Part shown: positions 1-11,994 of the stretch, in pieces
Layout: each line of letters opens with the position of its first letter
How positions within the stretch are numbered: position 1 is the stretch's first letter
Assembly: GCA_018902385.1 (NCBI GenBank)
Contig: JABSSW010000007.1
Location: forward strand, 372,001-436,000
Length of the DNA: 64,000 bases
From: Physcia stellaris
Taxonomy: Eukaryota; Ascomycota; Lecanoromycetes; Caliciales; Physciaceae
Direction of reading: 5' to 3'
Translations under genes and position numbers: made by a program
The notes under the pieces: generated by a model
Databases searched by the model: none
Told to the model about the DNA's origin: nothing
Seen by the model: only the letters and a program-made list of their open reading frames with translations

Positions 1-1044
1 TGGTTCATCTACAAACTCTCTCCATCTCTATGCGCACTCACATGATCTTCCCTGCCGTTTCTCACTTTAAACGCCCCCCTTCAGTGTGCTTTTTACTGCC
101 ACCCACCCCTGTGTACTACATCTCATCTCTGCGTCAATCTTTTCACACCACTAAATATAGCCTGAAAGAGAAAGAAAGTCCCTCGCTGTAATCTCTCCCC
201 GGCTCCATAGCTCAACGTACCTTGGATGTTCTTCCCCCCTCTCTGACATCCTTTCTTGCAGCAATCCGCTTCCATCCATCTCACCACAGGCTCAAGCTAT
301 CCCCTACCCCAACCAGCCAGCCAACGCGGGGGTGGTATTCCGACGTTTAAGCACGAGTGGCTCGTTGTAAGGGCGGCGCATACTATCTGTATCTATTCCC
401 GGATTTCTATTCTCGATCCTGGGATTTTGGTGCTCTTTTCAGCTGGCTTTTCGGTAATTCTATGACATCCCTTTCCATCCATCCATTCTAAACTACCGTG
501 TCATACTTCCTTTCCTTTCCTTTTCATCCTCCTAGAAGAGCCCCTCCCTCAAGATTTCGCTATCTCTCATTCCCACCCAGTAGGATTCATTTCAGTTTCT
601 GCCCTCTTCCGTATTTCCCCTCTTTCAAGCCTCCATTCATACTTGCAGGACAGCAAGCGAGGGTTCTGAAGGACTGTAGAGAAACCGTGGGGTGTTATCC
701 AGAGCGCACAATAGGGTGAAAGGGAAAATTCGTTTGTGACGAATGGTATAGAGAGAGGTAGGGATAATTGGGGATGGGGATGGGGGTTTTGCTGGGGGAA
801 TATCGGTGGTGGTGTTGAAGATTGAGGTTGGGAATTGGGGGAGGGATGGACGGGAGGGGAGAATGGAAAGATGGAGGGAAGGGGTGGAGGTGAGGGAGCG
901 AATTTTTGGGATGGGAAATGGGAATAGGGATTGGTGATGGCAGATGTCTCGATCAACATTCATACTCACCAAGAAAGACCATTTCCAAACCAAGAAACAA
1001 AACTCATATCTCAACTTTCGCATTTACCTTACGCACCTACCCAC
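1..1044. other. Intergenic, strand-asymmetric CT-rich then purine-rich DNA
   Basis: I find no supported gene here. Bases 1-640 are pyrimidine-rich on the + strand, as in fungal promoters and 5' leaders, so they could belong to a gene outside or antisense to what is visible. Bases 720-930 switch abruptly to G-rich purine runs with several GGGG tracts. The proline-rich open frames that run right from about 906 are antisense shadows of the F-box-like gene. Confidence 0.5.
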
Positions 1045-2157
1045 CTACCCTATCCCATCAACCCCCTCCCCCAAACGGCCCAAAGCCCCAACTCTACCCC
1101 TCAACCACTCAAAGCTCCCTCGCCCAGCCCCCTCACCCTCACCCACATCATCAAACCAGCCTCTCCCTCTCTCCAATCCTCGCCCCCACAAAAACCCAAC
1201 ATCAACATCCCTCCTCCCACCCTCCCACGCATCACCACTCTCTTTCGTCTCGCCAACCCTCAGTTTCTGGGGGATGTTATACGGCCTCCCCATCCCTTCC
1301 CCTTTTCCAATTTCTCGAGCCTCATCACCGCATTCAAGAACAGCACTCACTTCGCGCCCGCATGCTCCCCAGTGCTCCCTGCGGTGCCAGCGCTTTATTC
1401 CCTCATTCCCCCCATTGCCAAGCGCACCAACCCCCACCGGCGCTCCCACAGCAGCAAGCAAAGCCTCCACATCCCTAACATCCATATCCCGAAAGCCATA
1501 CAGCTGAATCTCCAATCTCAGGCCCTCTCGCCCGGAATCCGATTCCTGCGCCACCAGCTCCTCAAGTGCGACTCTGACGCCGTATGTGCAGTAGCGGAGG
1601 GGGAGGCGGAGTGTCAGGCTTTTGAGTCTCCGAGCCTCCATCTCCATCTCCTCTCTCAAGTTCGAAGTCGTTGGAGAGCGAGGAAGAAGACCCTCCCGCC
1701 CTCTCTCCTTAAGCCTCATCAACGTCTCCAGAATCATTCCCCCGAACCCTACGTGCTGAACCAGCTCCCTCGCGGGCCAATAAGGAACGCTGTCGGCTTT
1801 GGCTTGTACCGTAATGACTAAGTGCGTCACCCACGCCAGCGAAGGAGGGAGCGGGTACGGCAGCGGCGCGCAGGGCGTCAGGGATAAGGCGAAGGTATTG
1901 AGGGCGTAGAAGCGCGGTTTTGTTTCAGTGTGGAGTTGGTGGCAGAGGAGGAGGGGCGTAGGCGTGAAAGTGTAGAGTGAGCGGAAGATGGGGAGGAGGC
2001 TGGTTGGGTGCGTGAGGGTGAAAGGGTAGGTGAGGAGGTGGGTGTAGATTGAGAGGCGGAGTTCGGTGGGGAGGGAGAGCAGGAGGGAGAAAGTTGTTGA
2101 GGAGGTTCTGGAGGAGATGATGGAAGAAGGCCGAGATGAGAGCGAACTTTCTGACAT
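1045..2157 (-). CDS. F-box-like / 2EXR-type protein
   Basis: This is a single open frame of 370 residues with the ATG at 2157. After a serine-rich leader, residues 25-45 contain SLPTELRLSIYTHLL, the typical start of fungal F-box-like and 2EXR proteins (LP.ELR..IY..LL). A conserved-looking segment follows with LLLCHQLHTETKPRFYALN, the 'cRqir.Ea..ilY..N.f' block that comes next in these families. The C-terminal third is rich in Gly, Arg and Glu and looks disordered. F-box proteins can recruit substrates to SCF ubiquitin ligases, but most fungal members of this expanded group are uncharacterised. The family call rests on the N-terminal 110 residues; no specific target is implied. Confidence 0.7.
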   Translation of the reverse strand: MSESSLSSRPSSIISSRTSSTTFSLLLSLPTELRLSIYTHLLTYPFTLTHPTSLLPIFRSLYTFTPTPLLLCHQLHTETKPRFYALNTFALSLTPCAPLPYPLPPSLAWVTHLVITVQAKADSVPYWPARELVQHVGFGGMILETLMRLKERGREGLLPRSPTTSNLREEMEMEARRLKSLTLRLPLRYCTYGVRVALEELVAQESDSGREGLRLEIQLYGFRDMDVRDVEALLAAVGAPVGVGALGNGGNEGIKRWHRREHWGACGREVSAVLECGDEAREIGKGEGMGRPYNIPQKLRVGETKESGDAWEGGRRDVDVGFLWGRGLERGRGWFDDVGEGEGAGRGSFEWLRGRVGALGRLGEGVDGIG

Positions 2158-3093
2158 TGTTAATGAAGGGGTGGGATGGAGCTTGAATCCGAGCTTGGAA
2201 GAAGATGATGGGGAATGTTTGTCGTTGTCTTGATGTTTGTGAAGATGAAGGGGGATGTTGCACGGAAGACGGAGTTGAACATATAATGTAGCTCTGCCTT
2301 TTTTATAGAGGGTTGAGAAGATGATTCTTGGTTCCTTTCAAGCCACGGAGCCTTACGGAAAGTATAAATCTGTCAGTAGAGACAAAAAAAGCAGAAAGAC
2401 CTACGAGAGCAGCGACATGAGGCACTTGAGTGGAAGCTGCTATCAAGATTCCACCCAGATTCCCAGTTGAAAAACAGTTTGGTAGTGTGTGGCTGCCTCG
2501 TAGTTGGTTAGAAGTCACTTAAGGCCTTGAGCCATATAGACTTGTATTTGGATACTCAAGAGATGCCATCTACATCGCTTCTTCCTGTCATGCTCGCCCT
2601 CAACGCGAACTCAACTTTGCAGAGAGGAGTCAAGAATGCTTGTATTGAGTCTATTTATGAATTCTTAGTTTTAACATCATGGTGCTGCTGAATTCTCGTC
2701 ACTTACCCGACTGTTCTCCCGTCGGGATTGCCATCGTGGTTGTCATCGGGATTGATTTAATATCAAACCAAGGATGAGATAAGAATCGGCATAGACCCTG
2801 AGTGAATCCTGCAGCAGGGATGCTGTATCGTCTTGTGAATCTATTGATACTACTTACAGATACGGATGGCATTCATGCTGAGACTTGGACCCGGGCAAAA
2901 TTCGACAGCGGCGTAGGTAAAGACAACAGTAAGCTTACCTTGGACGATGAACCGGACTGATGCTTCCGTCTTGATGACTCTGCACGTAGACACTCGCCCT
3001 GTGAGAATGAGATACGTCATTTCAATGGTTGCCGTAGCTGCTAGAGGAGGGTTTTGCCTGTGAGGTCGGAGTTGCATCCCCGTTGAGTCGTCA
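2158..3093. other. Intergenic region between F-box-like gene and MMM1 3' end
   Basis: It holds the upstream region of the F-box-like gene and the downstream region of MMM1. Short open frames at 2303-2518 and 2850-3077 (-) show no recognisable domain and no splice-supported extension. Confidence 0.4.
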
Positions 3094-4495
3094 TCAACTC
3101 AGGGTCATTTCCGGCATAGCACCCGGCATTTGATATCCTCCAGTCCGTCTCCTCATTCCTTCATCTAGCCTCATTGCTTCGCGATGACGCCTTCTTTCTT
3201 CTTCCACTTCTCTTCTCGCCTCTTCCCTTACATCCCTCACGCCCTCATTATCTCCTAGTATCGACTCTGCTTCCTCACCTGGAGCCGGCCCTCTAGTATT
3301 CTTCTTTCGGGGCCATAAGCTTGGAAGTACCACCTGTTGCACCCTGGGCTCAACGCATCGCTCATCAATCCAAGAGTGTAGTCTGTTCTCCACAAGCTGT
3401 GCGATCTTGGGAATATCTTGAAGCCTGGACCGAGAGCCTACTAAAGACCGCACGGAGAGATCGAGGCGATAATCTGGGAGGAAAGAAAAAGCCAGGGTTG
3501 TAGGAGTAGTGGAAGGTGGTAGCTGAGGCGTAGACGGCGTACCAGTGGATTGAGCGGGTCGAGATGACGACGGAAGGAAGGAGATGGATAATGTCCCTGA
3601 AAAGCGGACAATGGAGACAGCGAGGGCGATAGGGAGAACTGCCGTAAACGGCTTGGGGTAGTTGAGAATCATCTTAGTCTCAACTCCCAGCGTAATAAAG
3701 TCGCTGAGATCCACATCCATGCGAGCCTGCAGACGACCGCCTTCCGGACCACTGCCGTCATCTTCCAAGGGGTGAACTCTGCAATTGCTCAATATTGGGA
3801 AGTCCTCTCCTAAGCTTATCTCGGTGACCTTGATCTCTGACAAGAAATCTGGTTTCTGTGAGCCATTGAGGACGTCCGTCAACGATGTGAGGATAGCCTC
3901 GTCTTGATGAGCATCGTTCCTGAACTGTGCGATGGCCTGTGCAATTAAGACATTGAACCAGTCCAGCGATTCAGGTTGGTGAGAGTTGACATTATAGTAA
4001 GTCTTTGAGAGGATGGTATCAGTGGTCAAACGTTGTGGATTACGAAGGATGTTCGAAGATGATCTTTTGCCCTCGGATTTCGGGGAAGCTGACACTGTGC
4101 CATTGACGGAGAAGGACCGCCGGAGCTCTCGACCTCTGTGACTGCGGGCAAGAGTCCGGTTCGCGGCCGTTGTCTCTGCTGATGGGCCCTCGCCGAAGAT
4201 GAAGAATTTGATGAAGGCGCCAATAAAGATGACGACGGACAGTTGTCCAAGTAGGAAACCTTGGGTGAATGACAGACTAAGCTCGTTCAGTAAAATCTGG
4301 GGGCACGTATTCTTATAACCCGAACGACTCACGAGGACTGCTGTGCTGGGGCTGGCGAAGGTGTACCTGATGCCATTGCATTAGTGGTAGAGGAAATTCT
4401 GGGAGGAGGATCACGTACTATGGGGAGTTGTCATGCTACTCAGAGCTCCAGAACCCAAAAGCTTGCTGACCCATCACATGCAAATGAAACTGCAT
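3094..4495 (-). CDS. MMM1: Maintenance of mitochondrial morphology protein 1 (ERMES subunit)
   Basis: Mmm1 is the ER-anchored subunit of the ERMES complex, which tethers ER to mitochondria and moves phospholipids through SMP domains. The order is typical: short lumenal N-terminus, one transmembrane helix (LGQLSVVIFIGAFIKFFIF), a variable Ser-rich linker, then the SMP domain starting near ESLDWFNVLIAQAIAQFRND and including DFPILSNCRVHP and GVETKMILNYPKP. The C-terminus is a charged coiled tail with many Arg and Glu. The main exon runs 4366-3094. It needs an upstream exon because a stop lies just before it in frame; a fitting exon is 4495-4440 with a 73-nt intron (4439-4367, branch CTAAT), giving 442 residues. 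The SMP part is certain and the first 19 residues are a proposal. The unspliced frame opens at a GTG, which is not the real start. Confidence 0.9.
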
Positions 4496-5020
4496 GACTG
4501 GAGACGTGGAATGTGAAGATGCTTCAGGCTGTCAGTCAAGCCGCAAGCGCATCCCGTCCACACAAACGTCACCTTTTCAGCCCCCGATTGATTCCCCAGT
4601 CGATACATCTTTAATTCAGTCAATGATCCGTATCCTAGTTCGGAGCGAAATACTAAGGACTCCTTTATTGACAAGTACATCGCGGTTCATAAGAATCCAG
4701 TAACCCTTTATCACTACGAAGGCTACTGTACCTCTATGTTGACATGAACGAAGCTGCCCTCGCTGAAGCGTATAGATACATTTAGAAACTCCTCTGTAAC
4801 CCCCTATTAACCCCTATCCTGCAATGATAGTCTATCAATTCTTAGATGACAGCGCAATCATGTGAGCTAGTCGAATGTTGGCCGTATGTCGGAAATAAAA
4901 GCTATCCAGCAGCCTCGTACAAATTACTCCGCGATATCCCCTGTAGCGCCAACCCCTTCTACCATGCTTCTTTGATTGGTGATACTGGGTGAACCAACGA
5001 CAACAGACCCTCAGCTCTTA
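4496..5020. other. Intergenic, MMM1 upstream / GMT1 downstream
   Basis: I see no coding frame with support. The stretch carries the MMM1 5' flank and the GMT1 3' flank. Confidence 0.4.
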
Positions 5021-6335
5021 CTATGACTTGAACGAATCTCTAGCGCTTTGACTGCTGGCGCTCATGGGTGGATTAGAAGTAGGAAGCACGCCGGTTTTGG
5101 GCTTTGAGCTCTGCCTGACCTTGGCTAATGCATAGACAATGCCACTGATAAAGCCGACACCGATAGCGGACACACTGGGTACTGTGACTGGGGCATCAAA
5201 AAATATAAGACCGCTCAAAGCGATTGGCAGCTTGTTGAGGGCGCCCACCATAGAGTAGGTCGTTGAGGAGGTAACGCGGACACACCAGGCTGAAGTGTAC
5301 GAAATGAACACGGAGGATAGACCAGAAAAGACCATTGCCATGATCAGGTTGTTGCGGCGATCAGCGGGAAAGTTGAGGCTGAGGTTTTCCGAGGACCAAT
5401 TCTCTACGAAGAGCGAGCAAGCGAGAAGGATGGGGATTGAGAGGACATTGTTGTAGAACATTGCTAACCAGGACATTAGCATTGCCAAAGGATTATGGGG
5501 CAGGGAAATCATACTGTCAAAATCCTTGAAATTGGTCAACTTTATCCGCTTCCGCATATATAGAACGTAAGCCGCGCTGCAAAAGCAGTTGAACATCATC
5601 CACATATAGCCAGCGTTCAGTGTTGAGACTTTGGCGGAGGCCGCGTCGCTCTCGTGACCGAAGCTCTGGAGGGCATGCTGAACATCTGCCCATGCTGCAA
5701 TGACGGAGCTTAGAACCATCAATCCAAATGAGAAGAGGGCCATTGCAGTAACTGATCCACCAAACCACAGCACCTCGCCATATGCGATCAGAATAATGGT
5801 CAGATTCTTGAAGATGGTGTAGACGGGAATTGAGAGGAATTGGAGGGCCTTGGTACTGGTATATATGGTACCGATCAGGAGAAGGGATACAGGAAACCCT
5901 GGCTGACATGTCAATAAGCTGAAATCGGGGAAATTGTAGCAGCTCTGGACTGACATTTTCTTGCCTCATCTGAGTTGAAATCTCTGTATGTTATCAGATT
6001 CGAGGATTTGCATGTCTGAATTGCGATCACGCAGACGATTGACTACCGCAAATTAGAACTGGTTTCGTGTGGGCGTATCATCCTAAACGTACCTGCACCG
6101 CAAGCAGGAAGAAATTGAGGTTGAAACCAGTGCCGGAGAGGACAAATTTGTTCGTTACAGTCATTAATATTGAAGAACCACAATAGCTGAGGACGGGCAG
6201 TATGGGGTTGCCAGCTGGTGGTGCCATAGGAGCAGGCGCGGCAGGGCGCGGAGAGATTAGAGGAGAGTCGTAGCTTGAGCCTTTGCGCTCGCCCATTTCG
6301 ATCGCAAAGTCATCTCGTTTCTTGTCGTCGGACAT
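5021..6335 (-). CDS. GMT1: Golgi GDP-mannose transporter
   Basis: This is the VRG4/GMT1 nucleotide-sugar transporter, which brings GDP-mannose into the Golgi lumen for N- and O-mannan, GPI and sphingolipid mannosylation. Family signatures are [19 protein letters not shown] and the nucleotide-binding [12 protein letters not shown], with about ten hydrophobic segments and a charged cytosolic N-terminus. Four exons restore the family sequence exactly: 6335-6093, 6042-5955, 5898-5515 and 5463-5021, for 385 residues. The intron at 5954-5899 splits the Trp of the ARKWFPVS segment. The intron at 5514-5464 is 51 nt, in frame and free of stops, so an unspliced reading would wrongly insert 17 residues into DFDTMFYNN. 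GMT1 is divergent from the PLP1-like gene with about 490 bp between starts. Confidence 0.95.
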
Positions 6336-6827
6336 CGTGAAGGGCCACCAGTAGTTGCTGTTGAGGAGACAAGGAAGGTTTGACGAGGTTACGCAAGCTC
6401 GTATCAGGAAGGAGCGCCCTTAGAATTGTTTGAATCGTGAGCGACAGTCAGTGGCGGTAAAAGAATGTAAAAGATCGCAGCCTATAGTGCACAATGTTCA
6501 ATGGAGGACACTGTCTTGTCAGGTACACTGGGGCGCGGATACTCTTGGTGTTTGAGTGTTGCTGGTACTCGTACTGTAGGTAAGGAGGCCCAAGTTTGGA
6601 CAGATTTTCCCAGCCGAGGGCGTAAATTAAAACGGCCTGTAACATTAGTCCCCTAAACCGATCTGCGACTAGCCGGGACGCCTTAACTCTTTACAGAACG
6701 CAGCCCTGTTCGCCGCGCTTTTCATAGATCAAACACGAACGCGTTCAACATGTGATTCGATACTGAAATTCAAGGCCATGAAGTACTCGTAATGCTACTT
6801 ACGGAGCAAAGACTCTGAGATCTACCG
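6336..6827. promoter_or_regulatory. Divergent promoter region GMT1 / PLP1-like
   Basis: About 490 bp separate two divergent start codons (6335 on -, 6828 on +), so both promoters must lie here. I recognise no specific binding motif with confidence. Confidence 0.5.
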
Positions 6828-7543
6828 GTGACTAATATGGCTCCCCTCGACCCCACCGTCGCAAAAGCTCTCGACACCCATCCTGTCTCCGAAGACATCC
6901 ACGAAGACGCTCTCCTAGATTCCTTAGAAAACGACTCCACACTCAACACTTTCCGCGAACAACGGATGCAACAGCTGCATTCCGAAATCACCCGTGCCAA
7001 ATACCTAAGGGGCCAGGAACATGGTACCTACACAGAGATCAGAGACGAGAAAGCATTGATGGAGATCACGACAACCACCAAATGGTGCGTGGTGCATTTC
7101 TTCAAGCCGGATTTCGGGCGATGTGGGATTATGGACGAGAAGATTGAGGTGCGTCGATGAGATCTCTCCAATTTCGGAGAAGATTGAACGAGAGCGTGGA
7201 GGTGGAAGCTGATCTGTGAGGGCAACAGTAGGCTCTGGCGCCGAAGCATCTTGATACGCGCTTCTTGCGGATCAATGTTGACAATGCGCCATTTTTGGTC
7301 ACGAAGCTGAAGATACAGGTGTTGCCCTGTGTGCTTGCGTTCGTGGATGGAGTCAGTAGGGATCGCATCGTGGGCTTTGAGGGGCTTGGGTATAGCGAAG
7401 ATACCTTTACAATGAAAGATCTTGAAGCGCGGCTATTGAGGGCGGGAGTGTTGGCAAGAGAAAAGGTGTTGGGGATTGATATGCCAAGTACTGCGCGGAG
7501 GCGAAAGGAGAAAGAAGATGATGACGACGAGGATTGGGATTGA
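6828..7543 (+). CDS. PLP1: Phosducin-like protein, Plp1/TXNDC9 type
   Basis: This is a thioredoxin-fold protein of the phosducin-like group III (yeast Plp1, animal TXNDC9), cochaperones of the CCT chaperonin in tubulin and actin folding. Two exons, 6828-7148 and 7232-7543, give 210 residues; the intron runs 7149-7231 (GTGCGT...TAG). The N-terminal half is helical and acidic. The thioredoxin fold begins at TTTTKWCVVHFFKPDFGRC, where the redox CxxC is absent as in this family, and continues with LAPKHLDTRFLRINVD and the cis-Pro segment QVLPCVLAFVDG. The C-terminus ends in a run of Asp and Glu followed by DWD. A second Met four codons in could be the true start. The gene is convergent with KNR4. 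Confidence 0.88.
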
Positions 7544-7961
7544 GGTATGAACAATCCATCGGTTACACGGAACACCGTAAGGATGGAAGGAGACGATGAA
7601 ACTTCGAATCAGGCAAGAGCATGCTCCGACTGCAAGCCAAGTGTAATACCATTTTAATTCCAATTGTTGCTTCATCTTTTATGCTAAGTATTTCTAAGGG
7701 TCGTAACATGACCCTTCATCGGAGTCTTCAAACTCATGTTGCGAATGTGTACGCCTAAAAGTACAGAAGAGGTTCTCTCAGCGCTGTGCAACGGGAGATA
7801 CAAAAGGCCACGTTGGGTGGGGATAACCGGCGAAGGGGTTAGTTGAAGGCCAAAAACTCCAAAGTTATCTATGCAAGCGAAAGGTCGAGTGTGACAAAGG
7901 GGACCGCTGCTAGGGTCATTAATAACAGCGAGTTTGGCGAGCAGAGCGATCTCTCCATGTG
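7544..7961. other. Convergent 3' flanks of PLP1-like and KNR4
   Basis: This is about 420 bp between two converging stop codons. I see 3' UTR-like sequence and no gene. Confidence 0.45.
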
Positions 7962-9639
7962 TCATATGTCCACGCTCTTCATACCATCAACTCCATCAAC
8001 CCCGAGACCTTTCAACTGTGACTTAGTCTTGTTCTCCTTGTTCGCTTCCTCATCGACTGTAGAGGAATCCAACGGTTTGATGATGCTAGTCGGTCGGCTC
8101 TGCGGAAGACTTCCCAATCCTTTCTCAAAACGGTCTGATATAGGAGTCCCAACCTCGACCAGTTTCACGTTTGAATCGTTCGTACCTCCAGTGTATATAG
8201 GCTTCGGCGCAGGAATCTCGGACACCTGTGCCAACGGGCTTGGTTTGGGCTTTGCGCCACGTGGGCTACCTGATAGCGGTCCACGACTTGGATGCCTTTG
8301 TGGAGAACGACCTCGTTCCTCCGTGGGACTGCCGTAAGGAGAGCCTCGCTGGGAACTACCTGGTCGCTGTGTATTGACGACCAAACCGTTACTTGTTTGC
8401 CGCTTAGGCATTTTGCGACCAAACTTTTGATCTGCTCTCCATCTAAGAATATCAAGATAGGCTGGCTCAACTCCAGGAGCTCTAAATTCACGAAGCTTCA
8501 ACTCTTGCGTCTCCTCGTCGACAAAGACCTTCTCGCTGCTAACGTCGTCTGCAACAGTAGCCAGAAATGCGGCCCAGGAACGAGCAATGACGTATTTGCA
8601 GTCGTAATCACGTCCGAATAGTATTATCTGGCCCCATTTCCCGACAGGGCCTGGTGCGAGGTCTACAGCAATATTGTTTCCTCCCCAGTCTCGAGCAAGG
8701 GGAATCCAGCTAGGGTGGGCATAAGCTTTCTGAATCGCTCGTGCAGGCTGTGAATCTTGCCGATCGAGAAGCTCTTGACGCCAGAAGGGATTGGTAGCAG
8801 TCTGTGAGGATGTCTGTGATGATGTTGAAGGGGCGCCGCCGAATGCCTTGAATGGCATTACACTCTCCCGGTTTGTAGGAGCCGTAAGATACTCTTCGTT
8901 GACGACCTTCCAATTCTTCCACTCTTGAACGATCTCCTCGCAGTCCAGTAACATGCAACCAAATATTATGCCGGTAGGCCTGCCCCCTCTTTCTTGTCCA
9001 TCGTGTATCTGCAACGATTCGCGCACCTCCATGGGCAATGTGCAGTCTAATTCATGTTCCAGTTCATTGACATCGTTTTGGGTAGCGCCTTCGGACAACT
9101 GGTCCCACAGCTCTTCATAATTGTCTTCTGCCCAGCGGTCAATCTTCTTCCACGAATGCGCGACTGGCGGTGGAGGCGGAAGGCCCTCTTGAAAACTCTG
9201 CATCTGGATTTCGCCCGGAGTGATGTTATCGAATGGATTATGCTCATTGGATTCCTTCCTTTGCGTGGCATTGGCGGATCTCATACCAGGGGAGTAAGGC
9301 GTATTAGGAGATTGGATAGCGCCTGCACCGGGAGTACCGGGCCAGCCGGCAGTACCATTTTGTAACGTTGTAGACGATCGAGGCACTTCGTCGGCGTAGG
9401 GGGAACTTAGATCAGCGCGGGATTCGAGGGCACTCGTTGCGATGGAGGTGAGAGGAGCGTGACGACTCTGATTCAGGGGCATATGTCCACCAGTTCGGTA
9501 GGGAGAGTCATGGGAGGCATGACGGTCATTGGAGGTCAGAGTGTGCCAAAACGAGCGGAACGCTGCCCCAATCCTTTTTTTACACGTCAGTGTCGGGCTT
9601 GATACGGGGACAATGCGCGGTAACTCACCCAGGCGCCAT
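7962..9639 (-). CDS. KNR4: Cell wall assembly regulator SMI1/KNR4 family
   Basis: Knr4/Smi1 coordinates cell-wall glucan and chitin synthesis with the Slt2 and calcineurin pathways. Two exons, 9639-9629 and 9573-7962, give 540 residues; the first exon is only 11 nt and the 55-nt intron (9628-9574) has a GTGAGT donor. Splicing produces MAPGIGAAFRSFWHTLTS, matching the conserved amphipathic N-terminus FWHTLTSNDRHASHDSPYRT. The SMI1/KNR4 domain starts around WKKIDRWAEDNYEELWDQL (residues about 155-330) and includes GCMLLDCEEIVQEWKNWK and WIPLARDWGGNNIAVDLAPG. The C-terminal 200 residues are low-complexity Ser, Pro and Lys, as usual in this family. An unspliced reading would invent a different N-terminus. 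Confidence 0.93.
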
Positions 9640-11038
9640 GGCAAGTTGGAGATTGCTGACGGTCAGTGTTTACGGTAAGCGGATGGCGTAAACACAGAAG
9701 AATGCATCAGTAAAGTGAAGGGGTTGGTCGCGGAAGGATGGCGGATACAGCGAGGATAGGTATGGAAGATGATGTCGTTTCGTCAACGGTCGTCTAAGAG
9801 GAAGTTTAAAAGGGGATCGCTCGCGTGAAGTGATGGCTGGTTCAAAAAGATGCAGGTTAGCACTTAGCAGGGAAGGAGTGCCGCCGTAAATTAAGCACTG
9901 AAACACGCGCTAGCACAATTCACCACTTGTGCTTCCTTTGTCATTTCTTGGCAAAACCTCCCTGCTCCGATCTCCTGGTGCGGACAGTCCTCCGTACTGG
10001 AGTCGCAGAGGCATATATACATACGCTTCAACGAGATAGGACTTGGCATTCACCAGCTCGTGACCATACTGCTCATGCCAATCACTCCCATGATAGGTCC
10101 TCAAAACACTGGACGCGTGTCTTTGACGCAGGTACCGGCGCATTGACATCGCAGACCCGATCTCAATCTTGGCCGCCGCATGGAAACCTTCTATAATTGT
10201 TGAAAGCGATCGGATCGAGGTTGTGTATCTACATCTAAGGCTAAGGGAAAGCAGAGTGACCATGTTGACCCTTGAGGATTATTGCAGGCCGACGTGTCCG
10301 CGTAGATGGAACGTCCCATGTCTTCGGAAAGAATGAAAATACGACCCTGTGCATCCTTTCACCGTCACTAAAGGAAGTCGAGTATTCTTTCACAGTTATT
10401 AGCTCGAGGAGGTTAAGTAATGCTTCGCGGCGTCAGTGAAGGAGGTAAGAAACCACCCCTCTACTTTCTCAGAGGGGTTTACTAGCGAAAGACCCCCACG
10501 ATCATGCAAGAACACTTCAGCATGCACATATTAGGATGCATCATTTGGAATTTTGTCTATGCATTGTTTTCTGTCTCGCTGTAGGATTATGGTTCCTTTG
10601 CGAACCTCCATTATGCTATCTGGCCATGACAGAAGCTTCTCTAAGCCATGAACGTATGAATTAATAGCACCTGCGGGCTTTGAAATCCTTGGCTCGCCAG
10701 AAGTCTACCCACTGAAAAGACGCCGTAAAGCCCTCCTCAGAGTCCTATGGAGGTCTAGATAGGTGACCAAGGACCCCATTCAGCAGTTCAACATACTCTA
10801 ATTTTCTAAAATGCTTTTGCAGTCCGCCTCTTCCCACCGTGTGTCAAGAAGCTGCGAGCGACGTGAGTGAACCACGAATCCATTGGCATATCTAGGGAAT
10901 ATGAATGTGATTATGTCCCGACATAAGCGGAAGGATACATGTGATCTATGTCCCTCAATCACCTACTGGCGGATCTTGCTTTCCAAGAAAAAGTTGAGGC
11001 TCAATTATATATCAAAATAAACGAAGTTCTGTTATCAA

Positions 11039-11310
11039 TCAGCAGACCTAGTCCAATGGTCCAGCTTGACACCAAGATCTACCGCGAGCTCCGAGTGCCC
11101 GGGTTCGAGCCTCCTGCTAACGTGTTTCAAATAGGCCATGAGCGACTCGGATGTGCTCGATTCACACCCGATGTCGCCAATCTGGGCGGTCGCTGCAGCG
11201 ATTCCGCAATCTGGGTTGACATACTAATTGTCAACCGCAATAGGGGGGAGGCCAGTAGAGGCTGGTCGATCTGGATATGGTTTGGGAAAGTCTGATCAAC
11301 TTCCCTTGTA
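11039..11310 (+). repeat. SINE-like repeat, copy 1
   Basis: The head contains TAGTCCAATGG, like a Pol III A box, and about 50 nt later GGGTTCGAGCCT, like a B box. The core AGATCTACCGCGAGCTCC lies between them. It shares with copy 3 the downstream word order 'gcCAAT-CTGGGCGG...TTCCGCAA', and its tail resembles copy 2 at TTTGGGAA. No cloverleaf folds: the T-stem and acceptor pairings fail, so this is not a tRNA gene. A tRNA-derived SINE is the best reading; a decayed coding repeat is the alternative. Confidence 0.5.
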
Positions 11311-11994
11311 AGTAAAGGTTCCTCATCCCCGTCTGGGAGCTCGCGGTAGATTTCTTTTTGCATAATTCTCGGAAGGCTTTGTTTACGCATATCACTCTGC
11401 ATTTCAAGCCAGAAAGAACAATGAAAAGAAACGTGATGCTGTAGATTTCGTTATCCACGAATGAGTAGTAGATAACAATATCAGCTTTGGTTTCACTAGT
11501 CCAGCTTGATGAATATTGCGAGCCCTACTTAAGATCTATCGTCCGAGTTCATGCTCAACACATCCAGAAGTGCCCTACTAAGACAACATGGTGTACAGAG
11601 CTCGCTTGTCTAATCAACAGCTGCTGAGCACTTACAAATCCGACAATTACTTATGTTAGCTACCTCCGATACCTCCCTTAGACCCGCCGCCGACGTCGAT
11701 ATCACTCGGCCGAAATTTTGCGAAACTAATGCGTCCACAGCAATGTTAACGTCACAGATAGTCTAGCTAACTATACCAGTACGTACTCTTCTTCCGACAT
11801 TGTCCCCTGAAGCCCGTCAGATTGTAATATTCACTTGTCCCTCATTGACTTCTAAGCTAGACATCGACGAAGCCCAAAACGATAAAAAGAAAAGCAAGCC
11901 AAAAAAGAGAAATGTACCGCGGCCCTCATGTTCAGAAAGTCGGATATCACACTCACTGGTAAAGGTGATCAGACTTCGCCCACGTCATTAAATA

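Noticed and set aside
906-1821. Long proline-rich open frames on the + strand
   Set aside because: They are antisense to the F-box-like gene; the bias comes from GC- and purine-rich coding on the other strand.
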